Part shown: in pieces, positions 23,173 to 29,616 of the stretch
Position numbering within the stretch: position 1 is the stretch's first letter
Layout of the letters: every line of letters begins with the position of its first letter
Source: Christensenella sp. UBA4263
GTDB taxonomy: Bacteria > Bacillota > Clostridia > Christensenellales > Aristaeellaceae
DNA: 29,616 nt
Assembly (NCBI GenBank): GCA_002395225.1
Contig: DGWH01000070.1
Location: 1-29,616 of the forward strand
Direction: 5' to 3'
Notes under the pieces: generated by a model
What the model saw: only the letters and a program-made list of their open reading frames with translations
Database searches by the model: none
What the model was told of the DNA's origin: nothing
Made by a program: the position numbers and the translations under genes

Positions 23173-24021
23173 ATGATTTTTGATCGCAACGAAAACAAGC
23201 CCGTCATTGCCCTGCTGGGCGCGGGCAGCATGGGAACTGCCATCGTGCGGCGGATTGCCGCGGGGAAAAAGATCCTGCTGGGGGACATCAGTGAGAAGAA
23301 TCTTGAAAAAGTGTCCCATGATTTTGAGTACAGCGGCTATGATGTGGAAACCATGATCGTCAATGCGCTGGAAAGGGAAAGTGTCGAAGCCTTTGCCCGG
23401 AAGGCGGCGTCCCTGGGGCCGGTAATGTTTTTCATTGATACGGCAGGCGCATCGCCGAATCAGGCAAAACCGGAACATATCCTCAAACTGGATATGGTGG
23501 GCACAGGGTATGCCGTGGATGCCTTTGGGGAGGTTATGGCGCCTAGCGGTGCCGGCCTGATCATTTCGAGCCAGACCGGATACATGTACAACATTCCCCA
23601 TGAAACCGAGCAGGAGATCCTGAATACGCCGACGCAGGACCTGATGGATCTTCCGTTTATCCGGGAAACGGCCATGCAGAATTCCGGCTGGGCGTACATG
23701 ATCGCCAAACGGGTGAATCATCTGCAGGCCATGAAAGCGGCCGCTACCACTTGGAAGGCCCGCCGGGCGCGCATCAATACCCTGAGTCCCGGCGTAATCG
23801 TGACGCCGCTGGCCTATGATGAATTTAATGCGGCAGGCGAGGGATATCAGAGGATGATAGATGCCTCAGCGGCGGAACGGACCGGCACATCGGATGAAAT
23901 TGCCGAAGCGGGTGCGTTCCTGCTGGGCGAGCATGCCGGCTTCATCACCGGCACCGACCTGCTGATTGACGGCGGCACCATTGCTGCGATTCGAACCGGT
24001 CAGTATAAGCTTGGACGATAA
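23173..24021 (+). CDS. short-chain dehydrogenase/reductase (SDR) family oxidoreductase (282 aa)
   Basis: Predicted NAD(P)-dependent oxidoreductase of unknown substrate. It has a Rossmann start (VIALLGAGSMGTAIVRRI, a GxGxxG variant rather than the usual TGxxxGIG), an acidic D after the second strand (LLGDIS), the YMIAK version of the catalytic YxxxK (about 175-179) and a TLSPGVIVTPL segment as in SDRs. The C terminus TGTDLLIDGGTIAAI is the usual SDR end. An unusual insert lies between the catalytic Ser region (LIISSQTGYMY) and the Tyr. GAGGAG precedes the ATG, and gaps of 42 and 37 bp to the neighbours place it in the flavodoxin operon. Confidence 0.9.
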   Translation: MIFDRNENKPVIALLGAGSMGTAIVRRIAAGKKILLGDISEKNLEKVSHDFEYSGYDVETMIVNALERESVEAFARKAASLGPVMFFIDTAGASPNQAKPEHILKLDMVGTGYAVDAFGEVMAPSGAGLIISSQTGYMYNIPHETEQEILNTPTQDLMDLPFIRETAMQNSGWAYMIAKRVNHLQAMKAAATTWKARRARINTLSPGVIVTPLAYDEFNAAGEGYQRMIDASAAERTGTSDEIAEAGAFLLGEHAGFITGTDLLIDGGTIAAIRTGQYKLGR

Positions 24022-24058
24022 AAACGGACTTGTCCTGGAGTGAAATGGAAGGTTAAAC

Positions 24059-25045
24059 ATGAAAAAGCTCATTGCGGGAATGCTGCTGCTGACACTGCTG
24101 CTCGCCTCTGCCGCGGCGGAAACGGCAGCTCCGCGGATATTGGTTGCCTATCTTTCCCGGGCAGGGGAAAACTACAATGTGGGTGTTGCCCGGGAAGGCT
24201 CCGCCAGTGCAGCCTATGCCGGTTATATTGAAAAGGGCAACACTGCCATGATGGCCGCCGTGATTGCCGAAATCAGCGGCGGTGATCTGTTTGAGATTCA
24301 GACGGTGACGCCGTATCCGGAGGACTATGCATCCATGCTGCAGGTGGCGCAGGAGGAGATAGACACGGATGCACGCCCGGAACTGGCCGCGAAAGTGGAA
24401 AATATGGCGGACTACGATGTCGTCTTCATTGGCTATCCCATCTGGCACGGCCGGATGCCTCAGGCGATTTTGTCCTTCATTGAAGGGTACGATCTGTCCG
24501 GAAAGACGGTGATTCCGTTCAATACCCACGAGGGCAGCGGACAGTCCGGTACGCAGCAGGTGCTGGAACAGGTGCTGCCGGACAGCACGGTGCTGCAGGG
24601 ACTGGCCGTCCGGGGAAAGATGGCCCAGGAGGATCCGGAGGGAATGAGGGCACAGATTGAGCCATGGCTGGAGGGGATGCAAATGAAACGGGTACGGACT
24701 GATGCCGCAAGTGAGGTTCTGGCGACATATAAGGCGATACAGCAGGCCATGATTGATAAGGACATTGGCACACTGGACCGGCTGTATCTGGAAGGGACAA
24801 CCTTTACCCATATGTCCGGCAAAAAGCAGACCAAAGCGGAATTCTTCGGTGAGATTGCAGATGGCACACTGAACTATTATGCCTATGACATTCAGAACCC
24901 CGAGATTACCGTGGACGGGGATGAGGCTGCGCTGAGCGCCTCAGTTACCCTGAAAGCGAAAGTCTACGGCTCATCTGGCAGCTGGACGCTGCCGGTGCGG
25001 GCACATTTCACGAAGATTAATGGACAGTGGGTTGCACACAATTAA
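24059..25045 (+). CDS. exported flavodoxin domain fused to an NTF2/SnoaL-like domain (328 aa)
   Basis: Residues 1-21 are a signal peptide (MKKLIAGMLLLTLLLASAAA). Residues about 25-205 form a flavodoxin with LVAYLSRAGENY, the KGNTAMMAAVI helix, DVVFIGYPIWHGRMPQAILS and VIPFNTHEGSG, closely parallel to the flavodoxin at 22597. Residues about 215-328 (EVLATYKAIQQAMIDKDIGT ... FTKINGQWVAHN) look like a SnoaL/DUF4440 NTF2-like barrel, a fold that often binds small hydrophobic ligands or acts as isomerase. There is no lipobox cysteine. Export of a flavodoxin is noteworthy because FMN carriers are usually cytoplasmic. The domain fusion suggests delivery of electrons to a substrate held by the second domain, which is inference. 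Confidence 0.85.
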   Translation: MKKLIAGMLLLTLLLASAAAETAAPRILVAYLSRAGENYNVGVAREGSASAAYAGYIEKGNTAMMAAVIAEISGGDLFEIQTVTPYPEDYASMLQVAQEEIDTDARPELAAKVENMADYDVVFIGYPIWHGRMPQAILSFIEGYDLSGKTVIPFNTHEGSGQSGTQQVLEQVLPDSTVLQGLAVRGKMAQEDPEGMRAQIEPWLEGMQMKRVRTDAASEVLATYKAIQQAMIDKDIGTLDRLYLEGTTFTHMSGKKQTKAEFFGEIADGTLNYYAYDIQNPEITVDGDEAALSASVTLKAKVYGSSGSWTLPVRAHFTKINGQWVAHN

Positions 25046-25049
25046 AACG

Positions 25050-25219
25050 GGCCCTGCCGCGCAGCGGCAGTGTGTTCAAATTCCGGCTGCAGACAAAGCG
25101 GCTCAGGCAAAAGATCCAAAACGAGGCGTATACATGCCCTGCCGCACAGCGGCAGAGCGCTGGATTCAGGCCTCAGACAGGTTGCCTGAGCGAATGACCA
25201 AAGACCGGTTTTTGCATGG
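25050..25219 (+). repeat. twin hairpin leader element, pair C, between operon genes
   Basis: Hairpins CTGCCGC-GCA-GCGGCAG (25054-25070) and CTGCCGC-ACA-GCGGCAG (25139-25155) are 85 bp apart. The first is followed by TGTGTTCAAATTCCGGCTGC and GACAAAGCGGCTCAGG, the second by TTCAGGCCTCAGACAGGTTG, matching the tail of pair A. The second hairpin ends 81 nt before the aldo-keto reductase ATG. No clear promoter is visible between the upstream stop (25045) and the first hairpin, so the pair may act inside the operon transcript. Confidence 0.85.
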
Positions 25220-25236
25220 AAAGAGAGGAACAATAC

Positions 25237-26079
25237 ATGGAAACGATTAAGCTGAACAACGGATTATCCTGCCCGGTGGTGGGGATTGGCACCTTTATGC
25301 TTTCTCCGGCAGATGCGCAGAACAGCGTACGGGAAGCACTGAAAATGGGTTATCGCCTGATCGATACCGCCAATGCCTATGTGAACGAACGGGCAGTGGG
25401 GCGCGGAATGCGGGAAAGCGGTGTAAAGCGGGAGGAAATCTTCCTGTCCACCAAGCTCTGGCCCTCTGAATATGAAAATCCGAATGCGGTGGAGGAAACC
25501 CTGGCCCGGCTGGGAGTGGATTATGTGGACCTTCTGTATATCCATCAGCCGGCAGGAAACTGGATGGCCGGTTACCGGCAGCTGGAAAAGGCTTACCGGG
25601 ATGGCAAGGCGAAAGCCATCGGGATCTCCAACTTTGAAGGGAAATACATCGCGGAACTGGAAACCAAATGGGAGGTGATTCCACAGTTTATTCAGGTGGA
25701 GGCACATCCGTATTTTGCACAGGATGAACTGCGCAAGACGCTTGACAGGTATGACATCCGCCTTATGAGCTGGTATCCCCTTGGACATGGCGACAAAGCC
25801 CTGATTGAGGAACCGGTCTTCCGTGAACTGGGCAAAAAGTATGGGAAAAGTCCTGCTCAGGTGATCCTTCGCTGGCACACCCAGATGGGCTTTGTGGTCA
25901 TCCCCGGCAGCAGAAATGTGGCTCATATCAGGGATAATCTGGACATTCTGGACTTTACCCTGACCGATGCTGAGATGAATGAAATTGCAAAACTGAATAA
26001 GGGTGTGCGGTACTACATCCGTACCGATGAGGCGCTGTCAGGGTTTGCGGCATGGCAGCCTGCCTATGAGGCGGAATAA
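25237..26079 (+). CDS. aldo/keto reductase (280 aa)
   Basis: NAD(P)H-dependent reductase of aldehydes or ketones, TIM-barrel fold, cytoplasmic. The ATG at 25237 is chosen because AGAGAGG lies about 8 nt upstream; an ATG at 25216 lacks one. The AKR tetrad is visible: Asp and Tyr in LIDTANAYVNE (about 39-49), Lys in FLSTKLW, His in LLYIHQPAG. IGISNFEG and VVIPGSRN are further family signatures. Length is normal for this AKR group (DkgA-like). The gene is preceded by the twin hairpins (C) and followed after 23 bp by a second, distantly related aldo-keto reductase. Confidence 0.93.
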   Translation: METIKLNNGLSCPVVGIGTFMLSPADAQNSVREALKMGYRLIDTANAYVNERAVGRGMRESGVKREEIFLSTKLWPSEYENPNAVEETLARLGVDYVDLLYIHQPAGNWMAGYRQLEKAYRDGKAKAIGISNFEGKYIAELETKWEVIPQFIQVEAHPYFAQDELRKTLDRYDIRLMSWYPLGHGDKALIEEPVFRELGKKYGKSPAQVILRWHTQMGFVVIPGSRNVAHIRDNLDILDFTLTDAEMNEIAKLNKGVRYYIRTDEALSGFAAWQPAYEAE

Positions 26080-26102
26080 ACAGAGCGTACGGAGAATTTG
26101 CC

Positions 26103-27065
26103 ATGAAGAAGAGAATGCTGCGGGACATTGAGGTCTCTGAAATTGGAATGGGCTGTATGGCCTTTTCCCATGGATACGGGCAGATCCCGGATGAGTCGTA
26201 CAGCATTGAAGCAATCCGGAACGCTTTCCGGCACGGATGCACCTTTTTTGACACGGCAGAGGTGTACAGTCCGGGTCTCAGCGGTATCGGCCACAATGAA
26301 CGCATTGTTGGGAAAGCACTGAAAGAAGTGCGGCCTCAGGCTGTGATTGCCACGAAACTGTTTCTGAATGTCGGTTTCGGGGGCAGTGTGGAGACAGTCC
26401 TCAGAAGGCATCTGGAGGCATCCATGCAGCGCCTGCAGACAGACTACGTGGATTTGTATTACCTGCATCGCATGGGCGGTGTGCCGGTGGAAAAAGTTGC
26501 CGAAGCCATGGGACATCTCATTGATGAGGGGCTGATCCGTGGATGGGGGCTCAGTCAGGTGGATGTAGAGGTAATCGACCGGGCACAGCGGGTTACGCCG
26601 CTCAGCGCCATTCAGAACATCTACTCCATGGTGGAACGGGACAGTGAGGCAAGGATCATCCCATACTGCATGGAGCACCGTATTGGTTTCGCCCCTTTTT
26701 CGCCGATTGCCAGCGGCCTGCTGTCCGGGAAAATCACTCCGCAGACGAAATTTGAGTCCTATGATGACGTGCGCAACTGGGTACCTCAGCTCAGCAGGGC
26801 GAACATTGCAGGGAATCAGCCCATTGTTGACCTGCTGAAACAGTACGCAGAGATGAAAAATGCCACGCCTGCACAGATTTCCCTCAGCTGGATGCTGCAC
26901 AAATACCCGAATGTCGTACCGATTCCGGGAAGCAAGAACAGGGAACGGATAATTGAAAACCTGGAGGCATCTCATGTAGAACTGACGGATTCCGAGTTTC
27001 ATTCCCTGGAAACAGCGTTGAACCAGTGTAAAGTGTATGGACACAGAGGTCTCGGAGGTTTCTGA
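26103..27065 (+). CDS. aldo/keto reductase (320 aa)
   Basis: Last gene of the redox operon, a second NAD(P)H-dependent TIM-barrel reductase, distinct from its neighbour. It belongs to the longer AKR group resembling YajO/AKR11-13 (MKKRMLRDIEVSEIGMGCM). Tetrad residues appear in FFDTAEVYSPG (Asp, Tyr), VIATKLF (Lys) and YYLHRMGG (His). GWGLSQVD and VVPIPGSKNRERI mark the substrate and NADP-binding end. The ribosome binding sequence is modest (ACGGAG). A terminator follows the stop by only a few bases. Confidence 0.93.
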   Translation: MKKRMLRDIEVSEIGMGCMAFSHGYGQIPDESYSIEAIRNAFRHGCTFFDTAEVYSPGLSGIGHNERIVGKALKEVRPQAVIATKLFLNVGFGGSVETVLRRHLEASMQRLQTDYVDLYYLHRMGGVPVEKVAEAMGHLIDEGLIRGWGLSQVDVEVIDRAQRVTPLSAIQNIYSMVERDSEARIIPYCMEHRIGFAPFSPIASGLLSGKITPQTKFESYDDVRNWVPQLSRANIAGNQPIVDLLKQYAEMKNATPAQISLSWMLHKYPNVVPIPGSKNRERIIENLEASHVELTDSEFHSLETALNQCKVYGHRGLGGF

Positions 27066-27072
27066 TATAAAG

Positions 27073-27116
27073 GGCCTGCAGTTCGGCTTGTGACCGGACT
27101 GCAGGCCTGCTTTTTT
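27073..27116 (+). terminator. intrinsic terminator of the redox operon
   Basis: GGCCTGCAGT pairs perfectly with ACTGCAGGCC, and the stem extends inwards to about 14 bp with one G-U pair around a 7-nt loop. It is followed by TG and C, then six T at 27111-27116. It lies 7 bp after the last aldo-keto reductase gene. Confidence 0.88.
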
Positions 27117-27419
27117 AGTTGAATCGGAGTCGGCTTCTGATCATGAAGGCCGGATAGATGCAGTTAGAAATGACCGGATTACGTCATGTCTGGCCAGGAG
27201 AATGATGATGAGAAGGTTGAAGAGGCGTACAAGGCCGCTGAGACCAGTGAGGTCAGAAATTGAGTGTATGGCAGGCAGATGCTCCGGTGAAAATGGTGGT
27301 GCGACTGTTTGCTTTTGTGCAGACGCAGCAGGGATTCTTGCCAGTTTCCCGATTCCCTTCCACTTTTCTTTCACTTCCGCTTTTCAGTTTCCTGGTTGTG
27401 AAAAGTTTATCTGCTTTCG
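27117..27419. other. non-coding stretch before the Rpn module
   Basis: No gene is convincing. Short plus-strand frames of 60-75 codons lack ribosome binding sites and recognisable families. A short GATGCTCCGGTGAAAATGG segment near 27278-27296 resembles the tail of the hairpin elements, but without a hairpin I do not call it a copy. Confidence 0.5.
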
Positions 27420-27448
27420 TTGAAAATCGGATGGGGGTTTGCTATAAT
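27420..27448 (+). promoter_or_regulatory. sigma-A promoter of the Rpn gene
   Basis: TTGAAA (27420-27425) and a perfect TATAAT (27443-27448) are 17 bp apart. Transcription from about 27455 gives a leader of roughly 70 nt before the ATG at 27528, with GGGGGAG as ribosome binding site. It is the only good promoter I see for the whole Rpn and small-ORF array. Confidence 0.85.
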
Positions 27449-27527
27449 TTATGAGGGCTGTTAGACGATTTTGCAGAGGTTTCAGAGGTAGTGTGAGAAT
27501 ACAAGCAGAGGAACAGGGGGAGAACAT

Positions 27528-28487
27528 ATGGGAGTGATCGATGTAGAAGGAAAGAAATATTTTTCCAATGTCAAATACTTTGCTGATCTGTTCAACTATC
27601 TGCTGTATGGTGGCACACCTGTTATTGATCCAAAGAAGCTGACAGAACTGGATACCGATCTGATAGTTACCCCGTATGGCAACGGAGCGAAGGTGCGGGT
27701 CGAGAAATATCGGGATCTGTTGAGACTCTGGGGCGCCTATATGGATGAAACGGCTGCATATGTGATGCTTGGGGCGGAGCTCCAGGGGACAACAAACTAT
27801 GCCATGCCGGTGAAGAAAGGCCTTTATGACATGATTGGCTATGCCAACCAGGTGGAGGAAGCCAAAAAATCCTATCAGAAAAAGGATGAGAAAAACGATT
27901 CACAAGAGGATAATAAGACCGGGAAGATTAAACTGACCAGCGCCGAATTCCTGTCAGGCTTCCGTAATGGAGACAAACTCATCCCTATCATTACGGTAAC
28001 AGTTCTTCTGTCAGGTGATGATTGGGATGGACCGGAGGATCTTTACGGCATGCTGGATGTGAAGGATAAAAGGCTGCTGAAGTTTGTCCCGAACTGTCCG
28101 ATCAATCTGATTGCTCCGTACAGAATACCCGACAGTGACTTTGATAAGTTTAAGACAGATGTTGGACTGGTCTTGAAAGCGTTAAAGTATGAGAAAGTCG
28201 GTGCTTACGAAGTTTTAAAAGAATTGACGTATGAGCGGATTGACAGGAAGACAGTCGAATTCCTGAATGCGGTGGCAAATTTAAAACTTGGATTAAACGA
28301 AAAGGAGGATCAGGTAGATATGTTCAAGTCGATACAAGATCATAACACGAAGATGATGATTATTGGGGCGATAAAGCACGGGAGAAAACGTGGGGATTCT
28401 GATGATGTTATTATCGCGGATGCGATGGAAATGTTCGATGTTACCAGGGAGTATGTGCTTGAGCTTATGAAAACAGAGGCGGCATAG
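27528..28487 (+). CDS. Rpn-family PD-(D/E)XK nuclease (recombination-promoting nuclease/transposase YhgA-like), 319 aa
   Basis: Predicted DNA endonuclease. Rpn proteins were first linked to RecA-independent recombination and more recently to phage defence. The family block is LGAELQGTTNYAMPVKKGLY (about 81-100) followed by DMIGYANQVEEAKKSYQKK. E84-x-Q86 is the E-x-Q form of the PD-(D/E)XK core, and the YAMPV...Y...Y pattern is typical of clostridial members. Asp candidates for the first metal ligand are D20, D42 and D44. A charged, low-complexity linker lies at about 115-135. Residues 265-319 (MFKSIQD...) form a separate small C-terminal domain preceded in the DNA by its own GGAGG and ATG. 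The same domain recurs as four small ORFs downstream. Length is normal for the family, and no break is seen. Confidence 0.88.
   Translation: MGVIDVEGKKYFSNVKYFADLFNYLLYGGTPVIDPKKLTELDTDLIVTPYGNGAKVRVEKYRDLLRLWGAYMDETAAYVMLGAELQGTTNYAMPVKKGLYDMIGYANQVEEAKKSYQKKDEKNDSQEDNKTGKIKLTSAEFLSGFRNGDKLIPIITVTVLLSGDDWDGPEDLYGMLDVKDKRLLKFVPNCPINLIAPYRIPDSDFDKFKTDVGLVLKALKYEKVGAYEVLKELTYERIDRKTVEFLNAVANLKLGLNEKEDQVDMFKSIQDHNTKMMIIGAIKHGRKRGDSDDVIIADAMEMFDVTREYVLELMKTEAA
28320..28487 (+). CDS. candidate internal-start product of the Rpn gene (RpnS-like, 55 aa)
   Basis: In frame with the nuclease at codon 265. AAAGGAGG at 28301-28308 lies 11 nt before an ATG, making independent translation of MFKSIQDHNT...MKTEAA plausible. 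In several bacteria Rpn genes make such a short C-terminal form, and it has been reported to block the full-length nuclease. The same initiation region precedes every downstream copy, which supports its being a real start here. Confidence 0.7.
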   Translation: MFKSIQDHNTKMMIIGAIKHGRKRGDSDDVIIADAMEMFDVTREYVLELMKTEAA

Positions 28488-28574
28488 ACAGAGCAATAAT
28501 CATTCTTTGCGTATATTTCTGCCTGTGAGATGCGCTGTTCAGGCAGCTGACAACATGAGGAGGATCAGGTAGAT

Positions 28575-28742
28575 ATGTTCGAGTCGATACAAAATAAATA
28601 CAAGATGATGATGGTTATTGGCGCGATAAATGGCATGCGAGATCTTGGAGTGGCAGACGATGATATCCTGGTAAGAGTGATGAGATTGTACGGCGTTACC
28701 AGGGAGTATGTGCTTGACCTTATGAAAACAGAGGCAGCATAG
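28575..28742 (+). CDS. small RpnS-like protein, array copy 1 (55 aa)
   Basis: Stand-alone copy of the Rpn C-terminal domain: starts MFESIQNKYKMMMVIGAING and ends VTREYVLDLMKTEAA. GAGGAGG stands before the ATG at the same spacing as in the nuclease gene. It is cytoplasmic with no membrane segment, probably two or three helices. The central part (MRDLGVADDDILVRVMRLYG) is the most diverged of the four. Presumed to bind a Rpn nuclease or another copy. Confidence 0.8.
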   Translation: MFESIQNKYKMMMVIGAINGMRDLGVADDDILVRVMRLYGVTREYVLDLMKTEAA

Positions 28743-28829
28743 ACAGATCAATAATCATTCTTTGCGTATACTTTTGTCCGTGGGCAGCTCTCTTCAGATA
28801 GCTGACAACATAAGGAGAATCAGGTAGAT

Positions 28830-28997
28830 ATGTTCGAGTCGATACAAAATTATAACAAGAAGATGATGGTTATTGGAGCGATAAAGGGATTTAGAGATGA
28901 AGGGAATTCGGATGATGTTATTATCGCGAAAGTGATGAAATCGTTCGACGTTACCAGAGAGTATGTGCTTGAGCTAATGAAGACAGAGGCAGCATAG
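28830..28997 (+). CDS. small RpnS-like protein, array copy 2 (55 aa)
   Basis: Begins MFESIQNYNKKMMVIGAIKG and ends VTREYVLELMKTEAA. AAGGAGA is the ribosome binding site, slightly weaker than in copies 1 and 3. The central helix reads NSDDVIIAKVMKSFD. The invariant frame MF.SIQ...MMVIGAI...TREYVL is kept, which suggests selection for a folded product. Confidence 0.8.
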   Translation: MFESIQNYNKKMMVIGAIKGFRDEGNSDDVIIAKVMKSFDVTREYVLELMKTEAA

Positions 28998-29084
28998 ACA
29001 GAGCAATCATCATTCTTTGCGTATATTTCTGCCTGTGAGATACGCTGTTCAGGCAACTGACAACATGAGGAGGATCGGGCGGAT

Positions 29085-29252
29085 ATGTTCAAGTCGATAC
29101 AAGATCATAACACGAAGATGATGGTTATTGGAGCGATAAAGGCATTTAGAAAAGAAGGGAAATCTGATGATGTTATTATCGCGGATGCGATGGAACTGTT
29201 CGGCGTTACCAGGGAGTATGTGCTTGACCTTATGAAAACAGAGGCAGCATAG
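29085..29252 (+). CDS. small RpnS-like protein, array copy 3 (55 aa)
   Basis: The closest match to the C-terminal domain of the nuclease itself: both start MFKSIQDHNTKMM and share SDDVIIADAME. It ends VTREYVLDLMKTEAA. GAGGAGG precedes the ATG, with GGGCGGAT in place of AGGTAGAT before it. If one copy is the cognate partner of the nuclease next door, this is the best candidate. Confidence 0.8.
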   Translation: MFKSIQDHNTKMMVIGAIKAFRKEGKSDDVIIADAMELFGVTREYVLDLMKTEAA

Positions 29253-29339
29253 ACAGAGCAATAATCATTCTTTGCGTATACTTTTGTCTGTGAGCTGCTC
29301 TCTTCAGGCAGCTGACAACATAAGGAGAATCAGGTAGAT

Positions 29340-29555
29340 ATGTTCGAGTCGATACAAAATAAATACAAGATGATGATGGTTATTGGAGCGATAAAGGCAT
29401 TGAGATATGATGGGTATTCGGATGATGCTATTATCGCGGCTGTAATGAAAACGTTCGACGTTACCAGGGAGTATGTGCTTGACGCTATGAAAATAGAGCC
29501 GGAGTATGATATTCACGGAGCATTACTGAAAAGGGAGTCTGTTATATCCGGATGA
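29340..29555 (+). CDS. small RpnS-like protein with C-terminal extension, array copy 4 (71 aa)
   Basis: N terminus nearly identical to copy 1 (MFESIQNKYKMMMVIGAIK). After YVLDAMKIE the sequence leaves the repeat and continues PEYDIHGALLKRESVISG, so the usual stop is lost and 16 extra residues are added. The array ends here. Copy 4 could be the point where the repeat joins older flanking sequence. Confidence 0.75.
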   Translation: MFESIQNKYKMMMVIGAIKALRYDGYSDDAIIAAVMKTFDVTREYVLDAMKIEPEYDIHGALLKRESVISG

Positions 29556-29616
29556 TTGAATGAGTGCCATCAGGATTCAGCTTCTGACAGGGGATCATTT
29601 TATGAATTTCCCTGAT
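29556..29616 (+). other. window end, possible start of another gene
   Basis: An ATG at 29602 with GGGG 10 nt upstream opens a frame that runs to the window edge. Five codons are too few to judge. Confidence 0.2.

Larger units (their letters stand above)
28301..29507 (+). repeat. tandem array of five 255-bp units encoding the Rpn C-terminal domain
   Basis: ATG codons at 28320, 28575, 28830, 29085 and 29340 are all exactly 255 bp apart. Each unit is a GGAGG/GGAGA ribosome binding site with TCRGGYRGAT before the ATG, a 168-bp ORF (longer in the last), and an 87-bp spacer beginning ACAGAKCAAT. The first unit is the 3' end of the Rpn gene itself. Spacers fall into two types that alternate (units 1 and 3 versus 2 and 4). 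No terminator or promoter is obvious in the spacers, so the array is probably cotranscribed with the nuclease gene. Confidence 0.95.

Noticed and set aside
28301..29507. Regular repeats suggesting a CRISPR array
   Set aside because: The period is 255 bp, the repeats are themselves coding with conserved ribosome binding sites, and no cas genes are present.
28293..29516. Repeated minus-strand frames of about 70 codons beginning MLCLCCLCF in the Rpn array
   Set aside because: They repeat only because the DNA repeats, lie opposite the small RpnS-like ORFs, and have no ribosome binding sites on the minus strand.
1..29616. tRNA, rRNA or a known riboswitch class
   Set aside because: No cloverleaf, rRNA-like segment or riboswitch consensus was recognised. 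The twin hairpins match no class I know.

Overview
The window looks like a chromosomal segment of an anaerobic, low-to-mid GC Gram-positive bacterium of the class Clostridia, probably from a gut or rumen. The signs are AGGAGG-type ribosome binding sites, consensus sigma-A promoters, LplB/YtcP-type sugar importers, a secreted flavin reductase, a surface operon ending in a VPPTG/membrane/basic-tail anchor, and a Rpn-family nuclease of the type common in Lachnospiraceae-like genomes. I cannot assign a genus.

Layout. (1) 425-6934, plus strand: three secreted proteins with beta-helix and Cna-B-like stalk domains, visibly AT-richer than most of the window. Only the last has a sortase-type anchor. 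(2) 7115-9616, minus: an exported FMN/FAD reductase of the fumarate/urocanate reductase family, with a 17-bp perfect palindrome at its promoter. (3) 10128-10808, plus: a RelQ-like small alarmone synthetase. (4) 11289-16663, plus: a GH2 enzyme with a beta-glucuronidase-type NxK signature, two ABC permeases and a solute-binding protein. Facing it at 16765-20157, minus, is a second LplB/YtcP/binding-protein set. The two sets meet tail to tail at one hairpin terminator, and neither has an ATPase gene here. (5) 20738-21691, plus: a membrane protein that reads as an M48 peptidase with all zinc ligands lost. (6) 21717-27065: a TetR regulator divergent from a redox operon of flavodoxin, SDR, secreted flavodoxin-NTF2 fusion and two aldo-keto reductases. 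(7) 27528-29555, plus: a Rpn-family nuclease gene followed by four small ORFs that repeat its C-terminal domain with an exact 255-bp period.

Two features stand out. First, the Rpn gene has an internal ribosome binding site and in-frame ATG that would make its last 55 residues as a separate protein. That cassette (ribosome binding site, 55-codon ORF, spacer) is then repeated four more times. Because short internal Rpn products are reported to inhibit the full-length nuclease, this could be a toxin gene with a serially duplicated antitoxin battery. Second, a family of about 85-90-bp elements, each with a 7-bp stem and usually a 3-nt loop, occurs as direct tandem pairs upstream of four unrelated genes, always in the same direction as the gene. 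Stem sequences differ between loci but pairing is kept, and at three loci the second hairpin ends 77-82 nt before the start codon. Promoters lie upstream of the pairs at three loci, so the hairpins should be in the mRNA leaders. The family could be a cis-regulatory RNA or a REP-like repeat.

The two ABC systems, the glucuronidase-like enzyme and the flavin reductase suggest a sugar- or glycoside-using anaerobe that can pass electrons to small external acceptors. The surface operon suggests adhesion.
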